From assembly GCF_900086655.1 (NCBI RefSeq), contig NZ_LT575476.1, positions 5,497,931 to 5,561,930 of the forward strand: a DNA stretch of 64,000 nt. Reading direction: 5' to 3'. Under the pieces are notes generated by a model. That model saw only the letters and a program-made list of their open reading frames with translations. It was not told the origin of the DNA and made no database searches. Position numbers and translations under genes: made by a program. Positions 24,896-34,179 of the stretch are shown piece by piece (within the stretch, counting starts at the first letter, position 1; each line of letters starts with the position of its first letter). Source of the DNA: Paenibacillus tuaregi (lineage in GTDB: Bacteria; Bacillota; Bacilli; Paenibacillales; Paenibacillaceae).

Positions 24896-25924
24896 TCATT
24901 CAACGGCCTGCTTCTCAGGAATCATAAGCTGTGAAGCTGCTGTATTCGGATCAGACCAGCTTTCAATCAGCTGTTCGGCATAAGCCACATCCTTCTTATC
25001 AGCCAGGTCATAGAAGATATTATTCATACGGACACCTTTGCCCATGATTGTAAAACTGTAAATCTGCGGCGGATTCTCCCCGGTCAACAGCTGTTTAGCA
25101 AGATCAATAATATTGTTTGGCATAATATCTGTCTTGAAGTTCGCACCCGCGATGTCCATCAGCTCAGGAATTTTACCGACTTGATCCAGCTTTAGAACCC
25201 GGCTAACCATTGCATTCAGGAAGACCTGATGTCTCTTGGTCCGGTTAAAGTCACTGTCTTCCCGGTAACGGACGAAATTAAGGGCGTCCTTCCCGTTATA
25301 GATAGGCTGGTTTGCCTTGATCGTGAACTTCTCGTGTTCCTTGGCTTTGTTCACAATATCCTTCGTAATTGGCAGCTCCACGCCGCCCAGCGCGTCAACG
25401 ACGTCCCGCAGACCTTTGAAGTTAATGGCAGCATAATACTCTACCTTATGCCCCAGGAAAGCTTCTACGGTATCCTTAGACATCTTTTCCCCGCCGAACG
25501 CGTATGCATGGTTGATCTTATCCTTTTTGTGCTTGCCTACAATCTCAGTGTACGTATCCCGCGGAATTGAAATGAGCAACACCTTGGAATCTTTAGGCCG
25601 AATCACCGCATAGATCATCGTATCCGAACGTGCTGGCTCGTTATCCCGCTGATCTACCCCAAGAAGAAGCGCGGTAAACGGCTTGGTCTGATAGACCACC
25701 GGCTTGGGTTTCTCCCCTTGAAGAGGGGCATAGGATTTCTGCAATTTCTGCTCCACATGATCAGACAGAAATAAATCAAATGCCATAATGGCAAGAGGTT
25801 TCCTGTATACATAAGCGCCTGAACCCAGAATAACAAGAACCAGAAGGACAATTCCCCACGTTCTTAATCTATTCTTTTTCTTTTTGGGTTTTGGCTTTAC
25901 CCTGCTTAATTGTTTATCACTCAT
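24896..25924 (-). CDS. LytR-CpsA-Psr (LCP) family ligase
   Basis: LCP enzymes move polyprenyl-phosphate-linked polymers (teichoic acid or other cell-wall glycans) onto peptidoglycan. The 342-residue protein has a basic cytoplasmic tail, one transmembrane helix (WGIVLLVLVILGSGAYVY, ~residues 23-40) and the LCP catalytic domain with TALLLGVDQRD, RSDTMIYAVI, LLISIPRDTYTEI, KINHAYAFGG and VRYREDSDFNRTKRHQVFL motifs, including the Arg and Asp residues that hold the pyrophosphate and magnesium. GGAGG precedes the ATG by seven bases. It forms a single-gene unit with its own terminator. Which polymer it attaches cannot be read. Confidence 0.92.
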   Translation of the reverse strand: MSDKQLSRVKPKPKKKKNRLRTWGIVLLVLVILGSGAYVYRKPLAIMAFDLFLSDHVEQKLQKSYAPLQGEKPKPVVYQTKPFTALLLGVDQRDNEPARSDTMIYAVIRPKDSKVLLISIPRDTYTEIVGKHKKDKINHAYAFGGEKMSKDTVEAFLGHKVEYYAAINFKGLRDVVDALGGVELPITKDIVNKAKEHEKFTIKANQPIYNGKDALNFVRYREDSDFNRTKRHQVFLNAMVSRVLKLDQVGKIPELMDIAGANFKTDIMPNNIIDLAKQLLTGENPPQIYSFTIMGKGVRMNNIFYDLADKKDVAYAEQLIESWSDPNTAASQLMIPEKQAVE

Positions 25925-26426
25925 TCATTTGCCTCCATTTAGATGCAGCTCAGATCCCCGAGTACATCTTCATCTTCATGTATATGTTATACATGTCTTT
26001 CCTAGCAGAAGACATGATTAAAGTCCTACTCGAAAGTATAGTAGAATACCATACGACATATTTTTACGGCATAAGTGGCCTTGGGCTTCAAATGAACGTA
26101 TCCATCCTCCTTCCTTAATAAACGCTAGAGCCGTTTACCGAAGCACGAGAATCAAGGCTTTTGCAACACAAATCTACTTTATCTTCCATTGTACTGAGTT
26201 GTTTCCAGCAAAACACTACAAAAAGGTTAAAATACACTTGCACAACGAACAATATAACCTAATTAACTATCATCTATCAACTATTAAACACTGGGATATG
26301 CCTGATCTTCTATCCTAATAACGCTTCTATAATGATAAATATCCTCTAACAAAATACGAATGAAAGCTGTAAATGTTCCTAAGTAAGACCTTGTGAGCCC
26401 ACAGCACTTAATTATCCCTGGGCACC
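25925..26426. other. AT-rich intergenic region
   Basis: About 500 bases between the LCP start and the opp terminator. It must hold the LCP promoter, but no -35/-10 pair is convincing (a TATACT near 26026-26031 on the minus strand lacks a -35). The rest is AT-rich with no open frame, RNA gene or repeat that I can support. Confidence 0.4.
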
Positions 26427-26461
26427 AAAAAAAGCGGGTAAAGGACAACTCCTTTACCCGC
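26427..26461 (-). terminator. Intrinsic terminator of the opp operon
   Basis: On the minus strand GCGGGTAAAGG (26461-26451) pairs perfectly with CCTTTACCCGC (26444-26434), followed by seven T. It lies 15 bases past the oppF stop. Confidence 0.92.
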
Positions 26462-26475
26462 TCCTAAGCTGCATA

Positions 26476-27504
26476 CTATTGAAGCTTCTTGAGCGCATCG
26501 CTGCCTTCCAGCAGTGGGAAGTGGCAGGCCACCTGTCTGCCTGGAAGAGCCTCTTCCAGCAGCGGTTCAACCTGGCTGCACTTCTCTTGTGCAAGAGGAC
26601 AGCGGGTATGGAACCGGCAGCCGGACGGCGGATTTGCAGGTGACGGAACATCACCCTTCAAGACGATACGCTCCCGCTTACGGCTTGGAGTCGGCTTCGG
26701 AATAGCCGACAGCAGTGCCGCCGTGTAAGGATGGAGCGGATGCGCAAAGAGCTCTTCCGTTTCGGATACCTCAACCATTTTACCCAGGTACATAACTCCA
26801 ACGCGGTCCGAAATATGGCGCACCACATTCAACCCGTGAGCAATGAATAGGAAGGTCAGTCCCAGCTCCTTCTGCAGTTTCATCAGCAGGTTGATAACCT
26901 GGGACTGGACGGACACGTCAAGCGCCGATACCGCCTCATCCGCTACGATAAACTGAGGGTTCAGGGCAATTGCCCGGGCAATTCCGATCCGCTGCCGCTG
27001 TCCACCGGAGAATTCGTGCGGATACCGGTTTCGGCGGGACGGATCAAGTCCGACCAACTGCAGAAGCTCGACCACCCGGTCGTCAATCTCCTTGGCGGAC
27101 ATATTGCGGTGAACGCGCAGCGGCTCACCGATAATATCTTTGACCAGAAAGCGCGGATTCAGGGAACCAAACGGATCCTGGAAAATAATCTGCATCTCTT
27201 CCCGAAGCTTACGAAGCTCCGAACCACTCAGGGAATGTACATTCTTCCCGTTGAACAGGACCTCTCCATCGGTAGCGCTTTGCAGCTTGAGCACAACACG
27301 GCCGAACGTGGACTTGCCACAGCCTGATTCACCAACAAGGCCAAAGGTCTCACCCTTGCGGATCGTGACAGATACGTCGTCAACCGCTTTAACGTTGCCG
27401 ACAACGCGGTTAAATAACCCCGCCTTAATTGGGAAATACTTTTTGAGATGTTTAATCTCAATCAAATTCTCATTATCTTGAACTTTTGGCTCTTTCATAC
27501 TCAT
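26476..27504 (-). CDS. oppF: Oligopeptide ABC transporter, ATP-binding protein OppF
   Basis: One of the two ATPases that power peptide import through OppB-OppC. The 342-residue protein has Walker A (GLVGESGCGKSTFGR), the Q loop (IIFQDPFGSLNPR), the LSGGQ-type signature (FSGGQRQRIGIARAIAL), Walker B (FIVADEAVSALDVS) and the C-terminal Opp/Dpp extension with four cysteines including FHTRCPLAQEKCSQ, where related proteins hold an iron-sulfur cluster. Its ATG overlaps the oppD stop by four bases. It is the last gene of the operon, directly before the terminator. Symbol by family; substrate not proven. Confidence 0.9.
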   Translation of the reverse strand: MSMKEPKVQDNENLIEIKHLKKYFPIKAGLFNRVVGNVKAVDDVSVTIRKGETFGLVGESGCGKSTFGRVVLKLQSATDGEVLFNGKNVHSLSGSELRKLREEMQIIFQDPFGSLNPRFLVKDIIGEPLRVHRNMSAKEIDDRVVELLQLVGLDPSRRNRYPHEFSGGQRQRIGIARAIALNPQFIVADEAVSALDVSVQSQVINLLMKLQKELGLTFLFIAHGLNVVRHISDRVGVMYLGKMVEVSETEELFAHPLHPYTAALLSAIPKPTPSRKRERIVLKGDVPSPANPPSGCRFHTRCPLAQEKCSQVEPLLEEALPGRQVACHFPLLEGSDALKKLQ

Positions 27505-28517
27505 TTGGTGTCGCCCCCGTTTCTGCCGATCTCCACAGGCGCCTTATCCTCATACAGCCAGCACACGGCACTATGATCGTCGCCTACCTTGAAGTTAAGC
27601 GGCTCCTGGGATTTGCATTTATCCATCACATGCGGACAGCGGGGATTGAAGCGGCAGCCACCCGGAAGATTACCGAGGCCCGGAATCGTTCCTTTGATGG
27701 TGTACAGTTCTTTTCCGCGGGTGCCTTCAAACCCTGGAATGGATTGCAGCAGACCTACGGTATAAGGATGGGACGGGTTGGAGAAGATCTCCTCAACAGT
27801 ACCCTCTTCTACAATAGCTCCAGCGTACATAACCGCGATCCGGTCTGCCATTTCAGCAGCTACCCCCATATCGTGGGTAATAAGAAGAATGGACATACCC
27901 AGCTCTTCCTTCAGACGCTGGAGAAGATCGAGAATCTGTGCCTGCACAGTTACGTCAAGTGCTGTAGTAGGCTCATCCGCAATCAACAGCTCGGGATTAC
28001 ATGCCAAGGCTACCGCAATAACGACACGCTGACACATCCCCCCGGACAATTCATGCGGATACTGCTTAACACGGATTTCCGGTGCAGGAATACCAACCAT
28101 TCTCAGCAGGTTGATCGCTTCCTTCTTCGCTTCTGCCTCACTCTTGTTCTGGTGCAGAATAATACTTTCTGCGATCTGATCGCCCACGGTAAATACAGGG
28201 TTAAGTGCGGACATTGGGTCCTGGAAGATCATCGCAATCTTGTTACCGCGAATCTTGCGCATGTCCTCCTGGTCTTTGGAGGCCAGATCCTCACCCTGAA
28301 ATTTAATTTTGCCATCCAAGATGGCTCCGCCCGCATAATCGATCAGGCGCATGATGGACAAGGAGGTTACACTCTTACCGCTACCGGATTCGCCAACAAG
28401 GCAGAGTGTCTTTCCTTTTTCTATGTTTATAGAGATATTGTCTGTCGCTTTGACAAATCCCTTTTCTGTCATAAATCCGGTTGTCAGATTCTCTATTTCG
28501 AGTAATCTTTCCGCCAT
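27501..28517 (-). CDS. oppD: Oligopeptide ABC transporter, ATP-binding protein OppD
   Basis: The partner ATPase of OppF. The 338-residue protein has Walker A (CLVGESGSGKSVTSLS), IFQDPMSALNPVF, the ELSGGMCQRVVIAVAL signature, Walker B (LLIADEPTTALDVT) and a C-terminal cysteine-rich oligopeptide-ATPase extension (PGGCRFNPRCPHVMDKC). Its start overlaps the oppC coding end by 25 bases, and GGAGG precedes the ATG. The order oppA-oppB-oppC-oppD-oppF matches the classical opp layout. Confidence 0.9.
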   Translation of the reverse strand: MAERLLEIENLTTGFMTEKGFVKATDNISINIEKGKTLCLVGESGSGKSVTSLSIMRLIDYAGGAILDGKIKFQGEDLASKDQEDMRKIRGNKIAMIFQDPMSALNPVFTVGDQIAESIILHQNKSEAEAKKEAINLLRMVGIPAPEIRVKQYPHELSGGMCQRVVIAVALACNPELLIADEPTTALDVTVQAQILDLLQRLKEELGMSILLITHDMGVAAEMADRIAVMYAGAIVEEGTVEEIFSNPSHPYTVGLLQSIPGFEGTRGKELYTIKGTIPGLGNLPGGCRFNPRCPHVMDKCKSQEPLNFKVGDDHSAVCWLYEDKAPVEIGRNGGDTK

Positions 28518-29473
28518 TGTTTCAGCCTCCTCCGGGATACCGTCGCTTTTTGTCTAGGATCAAGAGCATCACGGATGCCATCACCGATAAAGTTAACGGA
28601 CAACACCACAATCAGGATACATAATCCTGGATATACCGCTTGGATAGGATCAGTGAGCATGAATTCCTGTGCATTACTCAGCATTTGCCCCCAGCTTGTA
28701 TCCGGAGCCTGTACACCAAGCCCAAGGAAGGATAGTGCTGATTCACTCAGGATAGCGCCCCCTACCATCAACGTGGCATTAACGATAATCGGGAAGCTTG
28801 CGTTGCGAAGCAAATGTCTGAATATAATTCCCCAGCTGGACACACCAATCGCTTTGGCAGCCTCTACGTACTGAGTCTCCCGCAGCTGCAGGAAGTTCCC
28901 CCGCACCAGACGGGCTACGCTCATCCAGCTTGTAAATACCAAGATCATAATCATATAACTTACTTTCGAACCAAAGATGGCGAGAACGAGAATGTTCAAG
29001 AACAATAGTGGGATCGAGTTCATAACATCAACAAAACGCATAAAGATTGTATCGATCCATCCGCCGAAATAACCCGAAATAGCTCCGACAAACGATCCGA
29101 TAATAACCGAAGCCGCAGCCACAGTAAAACCAACTAACAAGGAAATTCGGGCGCTGTATAACAATCTGGAGAAAATATCACGGCCAAGCTCATCCACGCC
29201 AAGCAGATGGCCACCGCCTCCCATATCCCCATCCAGATTAATCGCTTCTGGCTTGTAAGGAGCCAGCCATGGAGCAAAAATAGCCGCGAGTACAAAAATG
29301 GACAGGACGACCAAACCCGTCATCGCGTACGGATTACGGGAAAATTTCTTCCACACAGTCTTCCACGGACCCGGCGGCTTCTTGGAAGGTGCAGTAGAAG
29401 TGACTTCCTCCATTGGAGGCTCAAGGCCCGGCTGACTGCTTTGTGCAATTTCCGTATTCATATTCATACTCAT
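28493..29473 (-). CDS. oppC: Oligopeptide ABC transporter, permease OppC
   Basis: Inner-membrane permease of the peptide transporter. The 326-residue protein has a soluble N-terminal extension (~40 residues), a first helix (AMTGLVVLSIFVLAAIFAPW), an LLGVDELGRDIFSRLLYSAR region typical of DppC/OppC, about five more helices, and the EAA loop (EAAKAIGVSSWGIIFRHLL). The start codon region overlaps the oppB stop by four bases, which suggests coupled translation. Permease of OppC type is certain; the peptide range is unknown. Confidence 0.9.
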   Translation of the reverse strand: MSMNMNTEIAQSSQPGLEPPMEEVTSTAPSKKPPGPWKTVWKKFSRNPYAMTGLVVLSIFVLAAIFAPWLAPYKPEAINLDGDMGGGGHLLGVDELGRDIFSRLLYSARISLLVGFTVAAASVIIGSFVGAISGYFGGWIDTIFMRFVDVMNSIPLLFLNILVLAIFGSKVSYMIMILVFTSWMSVARLVRGNFLQLRETQYVEAAKAIGVSSWGIIFRHLLRNASFPIIVNATLMVGGAILSESALSFLGLGVQAPDTSWGQMLSNAQEFMLTDPIQAVYPGLCILIVVLSVNFIGDGIRDALDPRQKATVSRRRLKQWRKDYSK

Positions 29474-30438
29474 GCCGATTTTCCTCCCTTACCAAGCTGA
29501 ACCCGAGGATCGACTACTGCGTATAGAATATCGGCAATCAGATTACCAACAATAACAACAACTGCAGTAATCAGAGCAATTGCCATCAATACCGAGTATT
29601 CTCTGGCATTTGCCATTTCAATGAACAAACGGCCCATACCCGGCCAGTTAAACACGCTCTCAGTTAGTGCGGCACCACTAACCAGGATCGGCAGATCAAG
29701 ACCCAGTACCGTAATAACAGGAATGAGCGCATTACGCAGCGCGTGACGGAAAATAACCTTGTTTTCTTTAACCCCTTTAGCACGTGCTGTGCGGATATAA
29801 TCCTGCTCAAGCACTTCCAGCATACTTGCACGAGAGTACTTAGAGTAAGAGGCCAGGAATCCTAAAGTCAGTACGGATACCGGCAGAATCATATGCATGA
29901 ACAAATTGCCCAGGTTTCCTTCTTGCCCCATGGTCCACATATCTGAAAGTGGAAGCCAATCGAGTTCTAGTGCGAACAGCTCCTGAAGCAATATACCAAA
30001 CCAGAAGGTTGGCATGGCAAAACCAATATAAGCAACAAATGAAGCCGTTTGGTCAGAAAGGCCATATTCCTTGGTACTGTTATAAATACCCCATGGAATC
30101 GCTATCAGCAAGGATAGAAGCCAAGCTACACTCATCAAGATGACGGTATTTTGAACAGTTGGCCATAGAATTTGACCTACAGGAACGTGGTTCTTAAATG
30201 TATAACCCAGATCGCCCTTAAGCAATCCGCCAACCCAAGAGAAGTATTGCTCGTATACTGGTCTATCAAGTCCTAAGTTATGAGCCTGTATTTTGGCTGC
30301 CTCCTGAGATAAGCCCGGCGCTAAGAAAATCTGTGTAGGGCCACCCGGTGCCGCATGGATCAGACCGAAAGTGACGATACTGATCAGAACAAGAACCAAA
30401 AGAGACTGCAGGACACGGCGAATGAAATATTCAGTCAT
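29470..30438 (-). CDS. oppB: Oligopeptide ABC transporter, permease OppB
   Basis: The 322-residue partner permease of OppC. It has six transmembrane helices beginning with VLQSLLVLVLISIVTFGLIH, the LGLDRPVYEQYFSWVGGLL segment of the DppB/OppB family and the EAA loop (RTARAKGVKENKVIFRHALR). It lies about 105 bases after oppA; a terminator-like hairpin lies in that gap, so permease and ATPase genes are probably expressed less than the binding protein. Confidence 0.9.
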   Translation of the reverse strand: MTEYFIRRVLQSLLVLVLISIVTFGLIHAAPGGPTQIFLAPGLSQEAAKIQAHNLGLDRPVYEQYFSWVGGLLKGDLGYTFKNHVPVGQILWPTVQNTVILMSVAWLLSLLIAIPWGIYNSTKEYGLSDQTASFVAYIGFAMPTFWFGILLQELFALELDWLPLSDMWTMGQEGNLGNLFMHMILPVSVLTLGFLASYSKYSRASMLEVLEQDYIRTARAKGVKENKVIFRHALRNALIPVITVLGLDLPILVSGAALTESVFNWPGMGRLFIEMANAREYSVLMAIALITAVVVIVGNLIADILYAVVDPRVQLGKGGKSA

Positions 30439-30490
30439 TGACTATCCTCCCATGATTGTACATAGGTACAACCGATTTAAGCCTAAAAAC

Positions 30491-30525
30491 AAAAAAAGGG
30501 AGAGGAGAAGACTCTCCTTCCCCCT
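30491..30525 (-). terminator. Attenuating hairpin between oppA and oppB
   Basis: On the minus strand a G-rich arm (GGGGGAAGGAG) pairs with CTCCTCTCCC and is followed by seven T (30497-30491). It lies between the oppA stop and the oppB start. Partial termination here would give more binding protein than permease, as is common for such operons. Confidence 0.7.
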
Positions 30526-30543
30526 CGTTTAGTAGTCGTGTAA

Positions 30544-32262
30544 TTATTGAGTTACCCACCAGTTTTGAATATGGAAGAAAGCTCCATATGGAAGTGATGC
30601 TTCAGGTGCATCGGCTTCAGCAAATTTTACACGTGAGCCTAAACCTTGCGGTTGTCCATATTGGTACAAGAATACATATGGCAGGTCAGTGGAAATTTCC
30701 TTACCCACTTCTTCATAAATTTTCTTACGCTGAGCTTGGTCAACTGTGGAATATCCATCTACCCACAGCTTATCGAGCTTCTCGTTTTTATACCATCCCA
30801 TGTTTTGACCATTTGGTGGGAAGTATTTGGAGGAGAAGGTTTGCTCTCCATCTGGATCCGGGTTGTTCAGAGACCAAGACAACAGAACTGCAGGGAACTT
30901 ACCTGGTGTCAGGTTGTTATCAGCCCAGGAAGAGAAGTCAATCGCTTTAGGTTTAACCTCGATACCTACTTCTTTCAGGTTCTGTTGGATAACCGTAGCC
31001 ACTTGTTGACGGCGGCTGTTACCCGCATTGTATTGAAGCTCGAAGGAGAAACGATGACCGTCTTTAGCCAGGATACCATCAGAGCCTGCAACCCAACCGT
31101 CTTCAGCAAGAAGCTTCTTAGCTGCTTCAGGGTCATATTTGTACTCAGTTACAGCTGAGCCTGGATCAGCCCAAGTATTTGGCAGGAACGGAGCATTCAG
31201 CTTAGTACCAGTTCCTTTAAGAATGTTGTTGATCATACCTTCGCGGTTAAGTGCTGTGGCAATCGCTTGTCTTGTCTTCACGCCAGTGAATGGAACGAAT
31301 TTGTCCGGGAAGTTCTCAGGCTTGAAGTTGAATGCAACATACTCATATTGAGGTCCTGGAGCAAGAAGAACGGTCAGGCCTTGTTTCTTCTTAACAGCTT
31401 CCACTTGGGTTACAGGAATCGCTTGGACCATGTCCACATCGCCTTTAATCAGAGCTTGAACCTCAGTGTTTTGGTCCGCATAGATTTTGTAAACGACTTT
31501 GTCAATGTGAGGTTGTTGACCCCAGTAGTTAGGATCTTTCTCAAATGTCAGATACTGCTTTTGTTTCCACTCGGTCCATTTCCAAGTACCGTTAGTTACA
31601 GTCTTGGCAGGGTCCTTACCATATGCATTGTTCTTCAGATCTTCCGGTTTAACATCCTTCAACACGTGATATGGAATCAACTGGTTGAACAAGCTGTATT
31701 GGAACGGTGCAAATACTTGCTTCAAAGTAATTTTAACGGTTTGATCGTCAATTTTCTCAAGCTTATCCACTTTGTCAAATTGCCCGATACCCGGAGAACC
31801 TGCTTTAGGGTTACGGAACGTGTCAATTGTGAAGATAACGTCATCCGCAGTAACCGGTTGGCCGTCACTCCATTTAGCTTCTTTTTTCAGCTTGATCTCA
31901 TAAGTTTTGCCGTCAGCGGATACTTTTGGCAGTTCAGCTGCAAGAGACCAAGGTTCAGCAGCAAGGTTACCCTTACGGTCAAGATCATACAGATTAGCCA
32001 TCACGAACTTGGCTGCATCCGCAGAAGCTGTGTTATCGATATAGATCGGGTTGATCGATACGATATCAGAGAAGCTGCTGAATGTCAGTGTTCCACCATC
32101 TACCGGTTTATCAGTAGACTTATTGGCATTTGTCTCGGAGCCTGTAGGCGCTTTAGTAGATCCACCTTCAGCGGATTTGTTGGAGTTGCTGCAACCTACG
32201 AACAGAGCGCCAACAAGTGTAAGCGTCGCTAATAGGGCAACCCATTTTTTTGTTTTTACCAT
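30544..32262 (-). CDS. oppA: Oligopeptide-binding lipoprotein OppA
   Basis: Extracellular substrate-binding protein of the family-5 (SBP_bac_5) type, 572 residues. The signal peptide ends in a lipobox (ALFVGC, Cys ~24), so the mature protein is a lipid-anchored lipoprotein, followed by a Ser/Thr/Gly-rich tether and the peptide-binding domains (YEIKLKKEAKWSDGQPVTADDVIFTI, with VTADDV as the signature and a C-terminal LPYVFLYQYGQPQGL stretch). GGGAGG precedes the ATG. It is the first gene of the operon. It looks closer to AppA/DppE-like than to Gram-negative OppA, so substrate range is not settled. Confidence 0.92.
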   Translation of the reverse strand: MVKTKKWVALLATLTLVGALFVGCSNSNKSAEGGSTKAPTGSETNANKSTDKPVDGGTLTFSSFSDIVSINPIYIDNTASADAAKFVMANLYDLDRKGNLAAEPWSLAAELPKVSADGKTYEIKLKKEAKWSDGQPVTADDVIFTIDTFRNPKAGSPGIGQFDKVDKLEKIDDQTVKITLKQVFAPFQYSLFNQLIPYHVLKDVKPEDLKNNAYGKDPAKTVTNGTWKWTEWKQKQYLTFEKDPNYWGQQPHIDKVVYKIYADQNTEVQALIKGDVDMVQAIPVTQVEAVKKKQGLTVLLAPGPQYEYVAFNFKPENFPDKFVPFTGVKTRQAIATALNREGMINNILKGTGTKLNAPFLPNTWADPGSAVTEYKYDPEAAKKLLAEDGWVAGSDGILAKDGHRFSFELQYNAGNSRRQQVATVIQQNLKEVGIEVKPKAIDFSSWADNNLTPGKFPAVLLSWSLNNPDPDGEQTFSSKYFPPNGQNMGWYKNEKLDKLWVDGYSTVDQAQRKKIYEEVGKEISTDLPYVFLYQYGQPQGLGSRVKFAEADAPEASLPYGAFFHIQNWWVTQ

Positions 32263-32944
32263 TAACGTGTTCCTCCCATTTTTAAAATTGTACTGCTGTA
32301 AAGCGTCCTCCGGGTCGAAGCTAACCTCACGTCTTTCCTAATTCTGTCTACGATATGAATTGAACTAAAGATACAACATGCTATTGCTGCTTCAACTACA
32401 CCTCCAGCATGGCTGACTTCACCAGTCTTTAGTTCATTTCACATGCTACGTGGGCTTTGACCCCCCTCATGGTTCAGAATCTGAGAAGCTGTTTAATTAA
32501 CTTCTAATATATTGTTAATCAATATATCCTAATAAAAAAAGCATAATATACATAGGTTTACTCGGAATTATATTCTCAAAGACAATTTCTTGCTGCGGTC
32601 CCCTAAAACCAATTTTGTTAACCACGGGTCAATTTAATGTTAATGTCTCCCTATTACATTTCCGAACAAACATCTGAATTATTAATGCTATGTTTCATTA
32701 TTAGTAAATAATATACATTAAATTTACCAAAATTCCAACTAATTTTATGTTTTGTTTTTAATTTTTTTTTAATGTCATGTATAGAAAAAACTTTTCAATC
32801 TACGATTTGCCTGGAAGGTCACTCGGCTGCACCCTCTAAATTTCATTTTCCTTTAAGAAAAGAAGCCTCCAAAACTTCCATTTTTGCTGTATAAGATTGT
32901 ATAAAATCCTACTTTTCTGCATATTTATAATACCGACTTAAAAC
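32263..32944. other. Intergenic region upstream of oppA with an inverted-repeat leader
   Basis: A ~680-base AT-rich region. Bases 32361-32371 (TGAACTAAAGA) and 32426-32436 (its exact complement) form an 11-base stem around a 54-base loop in the oppA leader. I found no matching riboswitch class. The 32500-32800 part is strongly AT-rich (TATATT and TATAAT-like boxes recur) and contains one PurBox-like half site, ATTTCCGAACAAA at 32658-32670, without a partner. The oppA promoter is not firmly placed. No open frame is supported. Confidence 0.45.
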
Positions 32945-32969
32945 AAAAAAACAGCCGATTTCTCGGCTG
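32945..32969 (-). terminator. Intrinsic terminator of the rpsF-ssb-rpsR operon
   Basis: On the minus strand CAGCCGA (32969-32963) pairs with TCGGCTG (32958-32952), followed by seven T. It lies ~15 bases after the rpsR stop. Confidence 0.9.
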
Positions 32970-32983
32970 CTCTGTTAACTTTA

Positions 32984-33256
32984 TTACTCCGTCGTATAAG
33001 GCAACAATGCGATTTGACGGGAACGTTTGATAGCAATTGTCAACAAACGTTGGTATTTTGCGCTAGTGCCAGTTACACGGCGTGGCAAAATTTTACCGCG
33101 TTCGCTGATGAATTTCTTCAACAGTTCAGTGTCTTTATAGTCAATGTGAGTAATTTTGTTCACAGTGAAGAAGCACACTTTACGACGTTTGTTACGGCCG
33201 CCGCGGCGAGCCGGTCTTTTGTCGTTGTCTCCGCCTTCTCTTGGTTTAAAAGCCAT
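32984..33256 (-). CDS. rpsR: 30S ribosomal protein S18
   Basis: S18 is a small ribosomal subunit protein that binds S6. The 90-residue protein has the family core KVCFFTVNKITHIDYKDTELL and the terminal RVTGTSAKYQRLLTIAIKR signature, with a basic N-terminal tail. It is the third gene of rpsF-ssb-rpsR and is followed by the operon terminator. AAGGA lies upstream of the ATG. Confidence 0.97.
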   Translation of the reverse strand: MAFKPREGGDNDKRPARRGGRNKRRKVCFFTVNKITHIDYKDTELLKKFISERGKILPRRVTGTSAKYQRLLTIAIKRSRQIALLPYTTE

Positions 33257-33278
33257 GCTGTTTCAGTCCTTTCCAATA

Positions 33279-33746
33279 TTAAAATGGCAAATCGTCATCC
33301 GAAATATCAATCGGCTTACCGTCATCGGAGAATGGATCCTGATTGCTGCGGGAGCTGCTGCCGCTGCGGTTACCACCGCTGCCGCCTCCGAATGGAGCTT
33401 CTTCCCGTTGCCCGCCGCCACCTTCTCGGTTCGACTCCAAGAAACGGACATTATCGGCGATGACTTCGGTCACGTATACACGTTTACCTTCGTTATTATC
33501 GTAATTCCGTACTTGAATGCGTCCTTCTACTGCGGTCAAACGACCTTTACGCAGGTAGTTGGCACAAGTCTCAGCCAGCTGTCTCCACGTAACGACCGGT
33601 ATAAAGTCCGCTTCGCGTTCTCCGCCTTGGGATGTGAAAGGTCTGTCTACGGCAATCGTAAACTGGGTGACCGCCACGCCTGATGGCGTATAACGCAGCT
33701 CCGGATCACGGGTTAGTCTTCCGATGAGAATGACACGGTTTAACAA
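33279..33746 (-). CDS. ssb: Single-stranded DNA-binding protein
   Basis: SSB coats single-stranded DNA during replication and repair and recruits partners through its tail. The 155-residue protein has the OB-fold (NRVILIGRLTRDPELRYTP, then EREADFIPVVTWRQLAETCANYL), a Gly/Ser/Arg-rich linker and the acidic C-terminal tip DISDDDLPF that binds partner proteins. The start is a TTG at 33746 with GGAGG eight bases upstream. It lies between rpsF and rpsR, the usual Firmicutes arrangement. Confidence 0.97.
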   Translation of the reverse strand: MLNRVILIGRLTRDPELRYTPSGVAVTQFTIAVDRPFTSQGGEREADFIPVVTWRQLAETCANYLRKGRLTAVEGRIQVRNYDNNEGKRVYVTEVIADNVRFLESNREGGGGQREEAPFGGGSGGNRSGSSSRSNQDPFSDDGKPIDISDDDLPF

Positions 33747-33786
33747 TCTGGTCTCCTCCTCTGAGCGAATAATTTACAAACAAGTC

Positions 33787-34071
33787 TTAAGCAACGTCTT
33801 TGGTAATGAGATAACGGATAACTTCGTCGGAAATCTTCAGAATACGTTCCAACTCGTTTACCACATCTGGAGTCGCAGTAAAGTTTACAAGAACATAAAC
33901 TCCATCACGAACCTTGTTAATCTCATACGCAAGCCGGCGTTTACCTAAAACATCATGTTTTGTAATTTCCCCGCCGTTTTGGATGATGCCTTGGAATTTT
34001 TCGACTACAGCTTGAACCGCTTCTTGTTCAAGATCAGGACGAATAATGTACATCACTTCGTATTTGCGCAT
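33787..34071 (-). CDS. rpsF: 30S ribosomal protein S6
   Basis: S6 binds 16S rRNA together with S18. The 94-residue protein begins MRKYEVMYIIRPDLEQEAVQ, ending with the DEVIRYLITKD motif. I start at the ATG at 34071: GGAGG lies eight bases upstream, while the GTG three codons earlier is inside that site. First gene of rpsF-ssb-rpsR; it has a promoter at 34151-34179 and a leader with two hairpins that may serve autoregulation by S6:S18. Confidence 0.97.
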   Translation of the reverse strand: MRKYEVMYIIRPDLEQEAVQAVVEKFQGIIQNGGEITKHDVLGKRRLAYEINKVRDGVYVLVNFTATPDVVNELERILKISDEVIRYLITKDVA

Positions 34072-34100
34072 ATCTTTCACCTCCTCTTGGACTCACGGCC

Positions 34101-34142
34101 CCCAATGCAAGGCTTGGGAGCAAGGAGCGAGCCTAAACTCGC
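34101..34142 (-). promoter_or_regulatory. rpsF leader hairpins, possible S6:S18 autoregulatory site
   Basis: The ~80-base leader has GCGAG/CTCGC (34127-34142) and CCCAA/TTGGG (34101-34118) hairpins, the latter flanked on its 3' side by a GCCG. In many Firmicutes the rpsF leader holds a CCG-containing hairpin bound by the S6:S18 dimer. The match is by position and general shape only. Confidence 0.4.
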
Positions 34143-34150
34143 ACCATAAT

Positions 34151-34179
34151 AATATAACAAATCCGAACATCCGATGCAA
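34151..34179 (-). promoter_or_regulatory. rpsF operon promoter
   Basis: On the minus strand TTGCAT (34174-34179), a 17-base spacer and TATATT (34151-34156). It leaves a leader of about 75 bases. Confidence 0.65.

Noticed and set aside
32658..32670. PurBox-like half site upstream of oppA
   Set aside because: Only one half matches; PurR needs an inverted pair with ~16-base gap, and there is none.
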